Of a DNA stretch of 64,000 nucleotides, positions 37,127 to 45,316 are shown in pieces. Origin of the DNA: Hyphomicrobiales bacterium (GTDB lineage Bacteria; Pseudomonadota; Alphaproteobacteria; Rhizobiales; Rhizobiaceae); NCBI GenBank assembly GCA_900472625.1, contig UCIT01000001.1:124001-188000 (forward strand), given 5' to 3'. Below the pieces are notes generated by a model, which had not been told where the DNA came from, searched no databases, and was given only the letters and a program-made list of their open reading frames with translations. Each line of letters opens with the position of its first letter. Position 1 is the stretch's first letter. A program made the translations under genes and the position numbers.

Positions 37127-37911
37127 GGCGTTTGGTCCTCGTTTGGAGCGGATGTCAGATCGGTCGGCGGATGGAAAAGTGTGTCGAGGATATCGGCCTC
37201 GATCTCGGCTGCTTGGCGACGCGTAACGCCGTCCACCATCCGCGGTCTTGGCAGGTCGATGACGATTTCGCGAATAACGCGGGCGGGGCGTGGCGACAGC
37301 ACATAGATACGGTCTGAGAGGTGTACTGCCTCGCGGACGTCATGGGTGACGAGCATGGCTGTCCACCGATGATGCGCCCACATGGCTTCCAGCCACCGCT
37401 GCATGCCGGTGCGGGTCAGCGCATCAAGGGCGCCGAACGGCTCGTCCAGAAGCAGCATCGGCTTGTCCTGCACGACGGTCCGCAAAAGCGCAGCACGCTG
37501 ACGCATGCCACCGGAAAGTTCGGCCGGGTAATTCCGTTCGAAACCGGAAAGGCCGAACTCTGCAAACAGCGGCATTACCCGTTTGCGTGCCTCATGGCGG
37601 CTGAGGCCCTGAACCTCAAGACCCAGCGTCGTGTTGTCGAGGATGCGTCTCCAGGGCATCAGTGCATCGCGCTGCGGCATGAAAGCGAAGGGACGGCGGC
37701 CATCGAGCGGTAGGCCGTCGAAGAGCATGTTGCCAGCATCGGGCCGGTGGGCGCCCGTCAGCAATTTGAACAGGGTCGATTTTCCAGAGCCCGACGGTCC
37801 GAGGATCGACACAAACTCACCGGGCTGGACCGTCAGCGATATGTTGGCGAGGACGTCGACCGGACCATAATGGCATGCAACATTCTTGAGCAGCAGTCGC
37901 GGCGCGCTCAT
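37108..37911 (-). CDS. thiZ: ABC transporter ATP-binding protein of thiamine-precursor importer
   Basis: A 267-residue ATPase of the nitrate/sulfonate/pyrimidine subfamily. It has Walker A GPSGSGKST (38-46), a Q-loop FMPQRDALMPWRRILDN, signature LSGGMRQRAALLRT, Walker B MLLLDEPFGALDALTR and the switch histidine in LVTHDVREAV. The chosen ATG at 37911 overlaps the thiX stop as ATGA. It powers the permease ThiX together with ThiY in the TPP-regulated operon. Confidence 0.9.
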   Translation of the reverse strand: MSAPRLLLKNVACHYGPVDVLANISLTVQPGEFVSILGPSGSGKSTLFKLLTGAHRPDAGNMLFDGLPLDGRRPFAFMPQRDALMPWRRILDNTTLGLEVQGLSRHEARKRVMPLFAEFGLSGFERNYPAELSGGMRQRAALLRTVVQDKPMLLLDEPFGALDALTRTGMQRWLEAMWAHHRWTAMLVTHDVREAVHLSDRIYVLSPRPARVIREIVIDLPRPRMVDGVTRRQAAEIEADILDTLFHPPTDLTSAPNEDQTPCRRSC

Positions 37912-38732
37912 TGCCTTGCCCTCCGTGTGCGCAGTGTCCAAGGCATGGCCAGCCGTTCGGCGAGTATGGCGATGCCGAAAAGCGCTAGCGTCAGCACGGC
38001 ACTGACCAGCACGGCGGCCAAAACCAGATCAGGGCGAAAATTGTTTTTGGCGTTCAGCATGTAGATGCCGAGCCCCTTGGCGGCGCCGGCATATTCGGCA
38101 AAGATCGCGCCGACCACCGCGTAGGTGATCGAGATCCGCAGACCGGCGAAGAAGAAGGGCAGGGAAGAAGGCAGGCGCGCCAGCAGGAACCGCCTCCACC
38201 GTGGCGCGCCCATGGATTCAAGCAGTTGCTCGATCTCGGCTTCTGTTGCCTCATAGCCTTTCGTCAGCGCCACAAGCATCGGGAAGAATGTCACCAGCGC
38301 GACGAGCAGGATCTTAGGAAGAAGGCCGAAGCCGAACCACAAGACGACAAGCGGCGCGATAGCAACGAGCGGTAACGTCTGGCTAATGATGAAGACTGGA
38401 AAGAGCGCACGCCGCAACGGTTGGCAGAAGTCGACCAGAACCGATAGAAGGAAGGCGGCAAACAGGGAACAGCCGAATCCGGCGAGGGTGGCTCGTAAAG
38501 TCGGTAGCGTGTTGTCGAGCAACGCCTGTCGGTGCTCGAACGCCTGGCCGAGGACCCGTGAAGGCGCCGGCAGCGTCGTCGGCGAAATGCCGGACAACCG
38601 CGCATAGGCTTCCCAGGCGAGGACCAGCAGGGCAACGGCCGTCACCGCCGGCAAGGCGCGCCAGAGATCCATCCAGATACGGGATGACAGATCGCGCAGG
38701 ACCTGCCTTTTGGGCATTGAACGAGAAGACAT
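37908..38732 (-). CDS. thiX: ABC transporter permease of thiamine-precursor importer
   Basis: A 274-residue inner-membrane protein of the BPD_transp_1 family with about six helices (for example LPAVTAVALLVLAWEAY, LFPVFIISQTLPLVAIAPLVVLWFGFG, ILLVALVTFFPMLVALT). The EAA-like loop reads MGAPRWRRFLLARLPSSLPFFFAGLRISI, which contacts the ATPase. The start at 38732 is used; a second ATG at 38717 is also possible. It lies 36 bases after ykoF and overlaps thiZ by 4 bases. Confidence 0.9.
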   Translation of the reverse strand: MSSRSMPKRQVLRDLSSRIWMDLWRALPAVTAVALLVLAWEAYARLSGISPTTLPAPSRVLGQAFEHRQALLDNTLPTLRATLAGFGCSLFAAFLLSVLVDFCQPLRRALFPVFIISQTLPLVAIAPLVVLWFGFGLLPKILLVALVTFFPMLVALTKGYEATEAEIEQLLESMGAPRWRRFLLARLPSSLPFFFAGLRISITYAVVGAIFAEYAGAAKGLGIYMLNAKNNFRPDLVLAAVLVSAVLTLALFGIAILAERLAMPWTLRTRRARQ

Positions 38733-38768
38733 GGGATCAACTGATTTCTGCAGGAGAGCGTGAACGCC

Positions 38769-39377
38769 TCAGCGTGCCGATGGGCTGTTTGCAGACACCG
38801 TCAGGTCGATCGTCACGTGCCCTGCGGGCGGGCCAAAACGGACCAGCGCCTCGTGCACGGTCGAGAATACCGCGCCGGTATCACCACGCAGCTTGGTGCA
38901 GAAATTCTTCGACTTCTCGAAAACGCCTGAAGTCTTGACGAAATCGATGCAACCGCAGATTTCGTCCATGTGACCGCCAATGCCCAGCGTGTAGAGCGAA
39001 AACTGAGCGGCCGCCTCCTGGCCGACAACCGGCGCATCTGCAACGGCACGCAATGCCTGCGCCTTGCGCTCGTCAAGCGGCGCGACAGGACCGGTCAGTT
39101 CTGGCGTCTGGCAAATCGGATCATCCGGCTCACCGGGGCAACCTCTTGAAATCGTCGCATGCAGCACACAATGCTTGCCCGTGACGGCCGCCGCCGCGAA
39201 CAGGTCGCGCATCGCCGAAAACACCACATCCGGCGTTCCGACAATCAGCGTGGAGATGTCGTCCGTCTCGATGCGCAACCGCTCGCGGTAAGGATCGAGC
39301 GCCGACAGCGCTTTGGTGATTACGCCGACGAAATCGTCGGTCATGGGATAAAGGGAAATTTGTGCGCCGGAAAACAT
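38769..39377 (-). CDS. ykoF: YkoF-family thiamine/HMP-binding protein
   Basis: First gene of the riboswitch operon, 202 residues. It contains two related halves (AQISLYPMTDDFVGVITKALSAL in the first; AAQFSLYTLGIGGHMDEICGCIDFVK in the second), the tandem ferredoxin-like arrangement of the YkoF family. B. subtilis YkoF binds thiamine. No signal peptide is evident, so it probably acts in the cytosol on imported precursor. The ATG at 39377 is preferred over one 8 codons upstream because it sits 6 bases from a GCGAGG ribosome site; the upstream ATG lies inside the riboswitch aptamer. Confidence 0.85.
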   Translation of the reverse strand: MFSGAQISLYPMTDDFVGVITKALSALDPYRERLRIETDDISTLIVGTPDVVFSAMRDLFAAAAVTGKHCVLHATISRGCPGEPDDPICQTPELTGPVAPLDERKAQALRAVADAPVVGQEAAAQFSLYTLGIGGHMDEICGCIDFVKTSGVFEKSKNFCTKLRGDTGAVFSTVHEALVRFGPPAGHVTIDLTVSANSPSAR

Positions 39378-39383
39378 CGCTAT

Positions 39384-39482
39384 ACCTCGCTCCGCTGGCA
39401 TTATCCAGATCAGCTTGAGGGTCCGCGATCATGCGATCGCATCTCAGCCCCGGCATTACGGAGCACCCCTGATTTGCGAGGT
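39384..39482 (-). ncRNA. TPP riboswitch (THI element) controlling ykoF-thiXZY
   Basis: On the minus strand the conserved TPP aptamer elements appear in order: GGGGTGC, GGCTGAGA, ACCC, and CTGATCTGGATAATGCCAGC. The closing P1 stem pairs ACCTCGC (39476-39482) with GCGAGGT (39384-39390). The 3' P1 strand is itself the ribosome site of ykoF, ending 6 bases before its ATG. TPP binding should therefore close P1 and hide the ribosome site, i.e. translational repression. The aptamer identity is clear by eye; the mechanism is inferred from base pairing. Confidence 0.95.
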
Positions 39483-39628
39483 TGATACGCCAAAGCTGGT
39501 GACAGCACAAGGCGGCTTGCGCGAGATTTCGGCGCGACCCTTTCTTGGCGGCCAACAGACGCTGCTGCCGAGCCTCGGCGATGGATAGGCAGGCAATTAT
39601 GCAGACGAGTACTGCTTCGGACGTATCG

Positions 39629-40468
39629 CTATTGCCCGACCCGAGAGAGTACGTCGGCCTTCAGGAATCGCTCAACGACGAACATGAAGATCAGTGACGG
39701 AACAAGCAGCAGCAGTGCGGTAATCGATGCGATCTGGTAGTTGCCGCCGGAACCGGCTGTGTAGAGCAGCAGCGGCAGCATGTTGACGTCGGGCGCGCCA
39801 ACGAAGTAGCTGCCGGTGAACTCGTCAAGGCTTTCGAGGAAGACAAAGATGGCACTGGCCATCAATCCCGGTGCTGCAAGCGGCAGCGTTATATCCCAGA
39901 ACGCGCGCATCGCGCCGGCGCCCGCCGACCGCGCCGCCTGTTCCAACTCAATGTCGATCGCCGAGAAGGCGGCGGTAGCGATCCATACGGCGTAGACAAG
40001 GCCATGCGAGACGTGGACGAGGACGACGCCCGGAATCGTGCCGTTGAGATGGATCTCGTAGAAAATCCGGGCAACATTGACATAGACTGTGAGGTTCGGA
40101 AACGCCTGCGGGATCAGAAACGCAAGCAGGATGAGCCCACGTAGCGGCAGCTTCAGCCGCGCCAGCGCATAGCCGGCCGGAATAGCCAGCGCCAGAGAGA
40201 CAAGGACCGTCAGCACCGCCACCAGCAAGGAATTGCTGAGAGAATCCAGAGCGCCGCCGCGCGGTGCGAAGACCTTCGCCCAGGAGCTGAAGCCGTATTG
40301 CAGCGGCAGCGTGTGTGGAAAATACCATTTCTCGGCGACTGTCCAGAGCAGCATGTTGAACAGCGGGCCGAAGATGAAGAATGCCATCAGCCCGAAAATA
40401 ATGCCGCGCGGCAGCCACCAGAGAACGGACAAGGAAAAACGGGACTGTGGCAATGTCGCGGTTGTCAT
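39629..40468 (-). CDS. ABC transporter permease, PotC-like
   Basis: A 279-residue permease of the spermidine/putrescine/iron-type binding-protein-dependent family. About six helices are visible, including GIIFGLMAFFIFGPLFNMLLW and VAVLTVLVSLALAIPAGYALA. The EAA loop is LEQAARSAGAGAMRAFWDITLPLAAPGL. It is the last gene of a four-gene importer operon and overlaps the upstream permease as ATGA. The substrate is not evident from sequence. The next operon downstream is the riboswitch-controlled thiamine set, but that riboswitch lies after this gene and does not control it. Confidence 0.87.
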   Translation of the reverse strand: MTTATLPQSRFSLSVLWWLPRGIIFGLMAFFIFGPLFNMLLWTVAEKWYFPHTLPLQYGFSSWAKVFAPRGGALDSLSNSLLVAVLTVLVSLALAIPAGYALARLKLPLRGLILLAFLIPQAFPNLTVYVNVARIFYEIHLNGTIPGVVLVHVSHGLVYAVWIATAAFSAIDIELEQAARSAGAGAMRAFWDITLPLAAPGLMASAIFVFLESLDEFTGSYFVGAPDVNMLPLLLYTAGSGGNYQIASITALLLLVPSLIFMFVVERFLKADVLSRVGQ

Positions 40469-41289
40469 GCCCGCTCCTTGAGATTCTGCCGAAGGTAGAT
40501 CCAGGCGACGGAAGATGCGAGGACGAGCGAGACGAGTCCGAGCGCATTGGCCACGCCATAGTCGCCATAGGCGTTGACGCGGAATGCGATATCAGCCGTC
40601 AGCATGGTCGGCGACTGGGCATTGATCATTAGCGGGACGGATAGAACCGACATCATCGTCACGAAGGACAGGATGAGGCCGACGGTCAGGGTAACGGCGA
40701 CCTGCGGCACGACGATTTCGACCAGCACGCGCAGGCGCGAGGCGCCGAGATTGCGGGCCGCTTCGATCGTGTCGCGGTTGATCGAGGCCATGGCGCCGGC
40801 GACGAGCAGTGCGACGAACGGCGTCTGCTTCCAGACGAAGGCGATCACGATGCCGCGCCAGTCGAGGAAGCTGGTGGCGTCGAGTGGCGTCATCAGCCCA
40901 AGGCTGATGAATGTGTTGTTCATCATCCCGTTCTTGGACAGGAAGGTTCGCAAAATCTGTCCGACCACGATGAACGGGATGAACATCGGCCAGCGATAGA
41001 GCCAACGCAGGATCGAGACGGCAAACGGATGTTCACCGAGCGTCAGATAGCCACCGATGGCAATCGCGCCGAGGCCAACCAGCGCCGTCGAGAGGCTGAC
41101 GATAACAACGGTAAAAACGATGTCGTTCAGATAGAGATCGAAAGTCTTGTAGAAATTGCCAAGCCCGAACACGCCGCCGTCGACTTTGAAGGCGCCGACG
41201 GCGGACATGATCAGCGGCAAGATGAAAAGGGCCGTGATCACAGCCAGTGCCGGCGTGACAAGCAGAAGACCGAGGAGACGTTTGGGCAT
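40465..41289 (-). CDS. ABC transporter permease, PotB-like
   Basis: A 274-residue permease of the same importer, with helices such as LLGLLLVTPALAVITALFILPLIM and an EAA loop IEAARNLGASRLRVLVEIVVPQVAVTL. The start at 41289 follows a hairpin that separates it from the binding-protein gene. Its stop overlaps the next permease start. Pairing of two different permeases with one ATPase is usual for polyamine/iron/phosphonate-type importers. Confidence 0.87.
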   Translation of the reverse strand: MPKRLLGLLLVTPALAVITALFILPLIMSAVGAFKVDGGVFGLGNFYKTFDLYLNDIVFTVVIVSLSTALVGLGAIAIGGYLTLGEHPFAVSILRWLYRWPMFIPFIVVGQILRTFLSKNGMMNNTFISLGLMTPLDATSFLDWRGIVIAFVWKQTPFVALLVAGAMASINRDTIEAARNLGASRLRVLVEIVVPQVAVTLTVGLILSFVTMMSVLSVPLMINAQSPTMLTADIAFRVNAYGDYGVANALGLVSLVLASSVAWIYLRQNLKERA

Positions 41290-41314
41290 GGTGGGACAAT
41301 CCGAAGAAAGAAGA

Positions 41315-41344
41315 GTGCTCCCCGCCCGGGCGGATGGGGAGCAC
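41315..41344 (-). terminator. Intra-operon hairpin after the binding-protein gene
   Basis: GTGCTCCCC and GGGGAGCAC form a 9-bp GC-rich stem around a 12-base loop, between the binding-protein stop (41355) and the next permease start (41289). Such hairpins commonly stabilise the binding-protein transcript and lower downstream expression. No T run follows, so partial rather than full termination is inferred. Confidence 0.6.
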
Positions 41345-41354
41345 GTCTGCCGGT

Positions 41355-42488
41355 TTACTTGACCGACTGCTCGTATGCTTCCAGGATCGCCTTGTTGTAA
41401 GGCGCGATCGGGAAGGGCTTGCCCTTGGTAGCCAGATCTTCAGGCGTGATATCGACGAAGAGCTTGTTCCAGGTCGCGTCGTCGAGCTTCGGCTTGACGT
41501 ACTGGGCGTCGATGCCCGGATACCAGTTGAAGCGCTTGACGATGCCTTCCGCCTGAACCTCGGGGCTTGTCGCGAGCGCGATGAACTTTTCGGCGAGTTC
41601 CTTGTGGCCCGTATTGGTAGGAACCACGTAGTGCATTGGCTGGCCGGGCATGCCTGGAGCCGGCAGAACCAGCTTCATTTCTGGCGGTAGCTGACCGTTG
41701 GCTTGCCAGGAATAGAACATGTCGACCCAGACCGGGCCCATGGCGATCTCGCCGCGGCTGAGAAGGTCCAGCGTGCCGGCATTGCCAGGTGTCAGCGTCG
41801 CGTTCTTGGTGAAGTCGGCGAGGCTCTTGAATGCGCCGTCCCACTTCTTCGTTTCGTCTTCCTTGAAGGGGCCGGTCATCAGGTTGCCGGCGTCGCCGCC
41901 GCCGAAGGCGTAGACCCAGCCCATGACGAAGCTGACGCCAGACGCGCCGCCCTTGATGCCGTTGTAGCCGAACTGCTTCGGATGGGCCTTTGCCCACTCC
42001 GCTAGTTCCGCGTAGCTCTTCGGCGGGTTGGGCACGAGAGCCGGATTGTAGGCGATCGCCGTCTGGCTGTTGAACATCGGCATCACGAAGCCATCCACGT
42101 CGGTGCCAAGGGCGTTCTTGGCGTTGTCGCGCGAGACGAGCTTGCCGGTGTCGATCGTGCCGCGGTACTTTTCGAGATAACCCTTTTCGACCATCGGGCC
42201 GACGAACTTCTCGTGGACCACGGCCACATCGACGTCCCAGACCTTGGCCTTAGCGCCGGCCTGCGCGTCGAAGCGCTCGAGGATCTTCTGCGAACCGGCA
42301 TCACCGGGGCCGGTGCCGACGGCGCGAACCGTGTCGCCCGGATAGGCCTTTTCGAACAGCGGTCCGAGATACTGATTGATGTAGTCGACCATGTTCTGGT
42401 CGCCGGCGGTCGCAACAGTCAACTCTTCGGCCTTGACGGGAAGGGCCACGAGTGCTGCAGCGAGTGCTGCATAAGTCAGTCGCTTCAT
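41355..42488 (-). CDS. ABC transporter extracellular solute-binding protein
   Basis: A 377-residue periplasmic protein; the ATG at 42488 follows GGAGAA and begins a classical signal peptide (KRLTYAALAAALVALPVKA, cleavage around AEE). The mature protein resembles family 1-type binding proteins of the polyamine/iron group: LTVATAGDQNMVDYINQYLGP near the start, DVDVAVVHEKFVGPMVEKGYL, and a C-terminal ALATSPEVQAEGIV. The open frame extends upstream of this ATG but overlaps the linker from the ATPase gene. It determines the importer's specificity, but I cannot assign the ligand. Confidence 0.87.
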   Translation of the reverse strand: MKRLTYAALAAALVALPVKAEELTVATAGDQNMVDYINQYLGPLFEKAYPGDTVRAVGTGPGDAGSQKILERFDAQAGAKAKVWDVDVAVVHEKFVGPMVEKGYLEKYRGTIDTGKLVSRDNAKNALGTDVDGFVMPMFNSQTAIAYNPALVPNPPKSYAELAEWAKAHPKQFGYNGIKGGASGVSFVMGWVYAFGGGDAGNLMTGPFKEDETKKWDGAFKSLADFTKNATLTPGNAGTLDLLSRGEIAMGPVWVDMFYSWQANGQLPPEMKLVLPAPGMPGQPMHYVVPTNTGHKELAEKFIALATSPEVQAEGIVKRFNWYPGIDAQYVKPKLDDATWNKLFVDITPEDLATKGKPFPIAPYNKAILEAYEQSVK

Positions 42489-42514
42489 GAGTGGTTCTCC
42501 ATATGAAAAAATTA

Positions 42515-43645
42515 TCAGGCGTGGGCTTTCCCGGCTGACGGCCGGGAAATGGCGGAAGCCGGCTGTGCGTCCGGCGTATTGAAAAGAAAGAGCGCCTCGG
42601 GAGCGACATGGACCTTGACGCTCTGGCCAACCTCGAAGGCCCGCGGCGCGTCCGCCATGATCGCGCGGTCGCCGATCTTGACGGAGTGGCGCCAATGACC
42701 ACCGGGATAGCTGACAGCGGAAATCTCACCAGCAAAGGTAATCCCGGGCGCTGCGATCGGCATGTCGACCGCAAGTAGTTGCGCGGCCTCAGGGCGGAAG
42801 CGCGCTTCGAGCGGACCGGCGACGAGCGGCCGTCCCATCAACGCAACGCTGCTGGCTGCATTGGCCGGGCTGGCATCGATTGTGAACTTATCGCCCTCGG
42901 GAGCACCGCTCAACGCTAGGACATTCTCGGCGCCCATGAACGCAGCGACAAAGGCTGACTCCGGGCGGTTGTAGACGTCCTCGGGCGCACCCTGCTGGGC
43001 AATGCGGCCGGCATTCATGATCACGATGCGATCGGCCATCACCATTGCCTCCTCGCGGTCATGGGTGACGTGGACGGCGGTGATGCCGAGCCGCTTTTGC
43101 AAAGCGCGCAACTCATGGCGCACCGTCAGCCTGATGCGGGCATCGAGGTTTGACAACGGCTCGTCCAACAGCAGGATCTCGGGATCGACCGCCAATGCCC
43201 GCCCAAGAGCGACACGCTGGCGTTGGCCGCCGGAAAGGGCCGCAGGCTTTCGACCGCCAAGGCCGTCCAGACCGAGCAGCGACTGCATGGCCGCAACCCG
43301 GCTGGCGATTTCCGCGCGTGCCATGCGCTTGAGTTTCAGCCCGTAGCCGATATTCTGCGCCACCGTCATTTGTGGCCAAAGCGCGTAGGATTGGAAGACC
43401 AGCGCCATGCCGCGCTTGTCCGGCGGCAGTTGCGTGACGTCGCGTTTGTTGACGTTGACCGAGCCGGATGATGGCGAAATGAAACCGGCGAGTACACGGA
43501 GCAGCGTGGTCTTGCCGCAGCCGGACGAGCCGAGCAGTGCCACAAATTCACCGCGCGCGATCGTCAACTCGATGTTGTCGAGGACCTGCGTCGAGCCGTA
43601 GCGGCAGGCAATGCCTCGCAGTTCCAAAAACCCGTCACGGTCCAT
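42515..43645 (-). CDS. ABC transporter ATP-binding protein, PotA/FbpC-like
   Basis: First gene of the importer operon, 376 residues. It has Walker A GSSGCGKT (39-46), Q-loop VFQSYALWPQMTVAQNI, signature LSGGQRQRVALGRALA, Walker B ILLLDEPLSNLDARIR and HVTHDREEAMVMADRI. The C-terminal 130 residues fit a TOBE regulatory domain (EARFRPEAAQLL, ISAVSYPGGHWRHSVKIG). It stands 26 bases before the binding-protein gene, an order (ATPase first) less common than binding protein first. A palindromic candidate operator lies 12 bases upstream of its start. Confidence 0.9.
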   Translation of the reverse strand: MDRDGFLELRGIACRYGSTQVLDNIELTIARGEFVALLGSSGCGKTTLLRVLAGFISPSSGSVNVNKRDVTQLPPDKRGMALVFQSYALWPQMTVAQNIGYGLKLKRMARAEIASRVAAMQSLLGLDGLGGRKPAALSGGQRQRVALGRALAVDPEILLLDEPLSNLDARIRLTVRHELRALQKRLGITAVHVTHDREEAMVMADRIVIMNAGRIAQQGAPEDVYNRPESAFVAAFMGAENVLALSGAPEGDKFTIDASPANAASSVALMGRPLVAGPLEARFRPEAAQLLAVDMPIAAPGITFAGEISAVSYPGGHWRHSVKIGDRAIMADAPRAFEVGQSVKVHVAPEALFLFNTPDAQPASAISRPSAGKAHA

Positions 43646-43657
43646 TCCGATGCCTCC

Positions 43658-43675
43658 ATTGCACGGGTGTGCAAT
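43658..43675 (-). promoter_or_regulatory. Palindromic candidate operator upstream of the ABC importer
   Basis: ATTGCAC-4 nt-GTGCAAT is a perfect 7-bp inverted repeat ending 12 bases before the first gene of the importer operon, where a bound repressor would block transcription or initiation. The symmetry and size suit a LacI- or GntR-type dimer. No regulator gene lies next to the operon in this window. Confidence 0.5.
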
Positions 43676-43915
43676 TTGTTCTGGAGGTTACTAGGATGTT
43701 AGTTTGACAGGCGGATGACAGCTCAGCCAATTCAACCGTAGGGGATGTCTTTGCCGATCTGCGATGAGGTGCGCCTTTGCGTTCGATAGTACTCAATCTG
43801 CCGGTCTATTGGACGCTGCAAGTTTCGAGGGAATACGCAGCTGGGAAGCCGCCGGAAGTAAAGAGATATCCAAGCTTTCGCAATTAGGTTCGTTGCGAGT
43901 TTGATTGCGGCTGGT

Positions 43916-44379
43916 TCAACAGGCGGCATCATCGCATCTTGGAATTCGTCCCTTCTCCAAGCTCTTCTTCAGGCGTTCCGCCTTTGCAGATACGGAATCG
44001 ACTTGAGATAACTTCCGAAACTCGTCATCCGGCTTGTTGAGGTAGTTCTTGAAGATGTACCAGCGGCCGTCGGGTTCGCGGCGCTGGTAGATTGTGCCGC
44101 GATCCCGCAGATGAACGAAGCATATTCGATTGTCCTGCGCCCCATCGCGATTGATCCAAGTGGCGATCATGCAGAGGCGACCGTCGTCGGTCGCCTCCCA
44201 ATGTCCTTCCGCGAAACTCTCGGTTTTTTTTTTTTGGTTTCCGCCCAAGCCACAAAGCTATGGTCAGCCTCGACGAACCGTCCGGCTCCGGTTTTCCACT
44301 TCCTCGGCTGTTCCGGTGTTCTGTCGACCGACTGTATGAACGATAAACCCATGCGATCGTTGAAGCATGTTGCCGTCAT
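43916..44379 (-). pseudogene. DUF995 family gene broken at an A12 tract
   Basis: The C-terminal half (stop at 43916) reads EGHWEATDDGRLCMIATW, CFVHLRDRGTIYQRREPDG and DEFRKLSQVDSVSAKAERLKKSL, matching the rhizobial DUF995 family of small secreted proteins. The preceding part, KWKTGAGRFVEADHSFVAWAE, lies in another frame. The switch is at a run of twelve A on the minus strand (plus-strand T at 44224-44235). Restoring one frame would give WAE-TKKK-TESFAEGHW. No signal peptide or clear ribosome site is found before the N-terminal part; its first ATG at 44379 gives MTATCF. So it is probably decayed, unless slippage at the A run rejoins the frames. Function of the family is unknown to me. Confidence 0.65.
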
Positions 44380-44414
44380 AGACTCCGGCTTCGGTCTTTG
44401 GCTGGCAGCGATGA

Positions 44415-45187
44415 CCTTCTTCTGGCTATGGTGGTTACAGCCAGTATATCCAATCTGTATCTCTGTTCGCTTTGATGTCGTTGGTCATTGCGTGGATCAC
44501 TGTCATCCCGGTCTATTTCATGGTGATCTTCTTCATGGCGCTGATGTATCTTCTGCCATTGGTGGCAATCGCGCTGAACCGGAACTTCGCTGATGTCCGG
44601 TATATCGATTTTTTTCCTCCATTTCTTTCCGATTTCAGCCGTACTCATTGCCTTCGCTTTTATTGGCGTCGAACGAAGACCTATCGGCCGGTCGATGCAA
44701 AGATCGTGTCGTGGGAAAACACCATGTTCGTCTTCGCGCGGTGGCCTTGGTCGCTGGCGGGCTGTTTGGCAAGCGTCCGCGATCATGTGACCGGCGTATT
44801 CGTCGATTTCAAGATCACCCCGAAGGGCACGACCTATGTCGATTATCCGCCTTCAAGGGTACAGTTGCCTTACGTGTTCCTTTCACTGCTGTCTGCGGTC
44901 GTAGCTGCTTTCATGCCAGCGGGAGGCGCTGCCGCCGGATTTTACATCTTCGCCATATTCAATGCGGTGATCTACGCGTTGCTGGTTGCCGTGATCGTGG
45001 GGGGCATGTGCGTGAAAATAGCATCTCTCCCATTCCGCGGTCGCGCGGGGCAGTTGCAATCGTGTCGCTCGTCGTGGTCCGTCTTGCGGTTTCCGCCTAT
45101 GCGATAGAGCGGAGAGGTGCGGCGGGCATGCGAGCACTCATGGCAGGCATGGACGGGTCTGCATTCACAATGAATGTCTTGCGTTGA
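44415..45187 (+). pseudogene. C-terminal remnant of a family 2 glycosyltransferase (cellulose-synthase-like)
   Basis: The frame from about 44415 (first ATG 44475) encodes membrane helices (SLVIAWITVIPVYFMVIFF, ALMYLLPLVAIAL) and then YIDFFPPFL, RPVDAKIVSWE, FARWPWSLAG, DFKITPKG and LPYVFLSLLSAV. These are characteristic of the membrane C-terminus of GT2 cellulose-synthase-like enzymes. The catalytic N-terminal part (about 400+ residues with D,D,D,QxxRW) is missing: upstream DNA is a different decayed gene on the other strand. A further single-base loss in a G6 run (44999-45004) shifts the frame; adding one G restores GGHVRENSISPIPRSRGAVAIV and a frame to the stop at 45187. Two independent defects support a true pseudogene. 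Confidence 0.65.
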
Positions 45188-45236
45188 CGACTTCTGAGCT
45201 GCCGCGTCAGATGTTTGCAAACTATATCACGAATCG

Positions 45237-45267
45237 GCCAGCGCTACCGATGAAAGCTAGCGCTGGC
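45237..45267. terminator. Hairpin between the GT2 remnant and the oxoproline operon
   Basis: GCCAGCGCTA and TAGCGCTGGC form a perfect 10-bp stem with an 11-base loop, 50 bases beyond the stop of the last gene of the oxoproline operon (minus) and 50 bases beyond the remnant's stop (plus). It is placed to terminate both. No clear T run. Confidence 0.6.
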
Positions 45268-45316
45268 TGAACTCGTCGGAGGTCAGGATAAAGTCGTCCC
45301 GTCCTCCGGTCGGCCA

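Noticed and set aside
43732..43932. 66-codon minus-strand frame before the DUF995 remnant
   Set aside because: No ribosome site or recognisable product, and it overlaps the remnant's end.
44376..44786. 136-codon minus-strand frame opposite the GT2 remnant
   Set aside because: Low-complexity Arg/Asp/His-rich product with no family; the plus strand carries the recognisable GT2 motifs.
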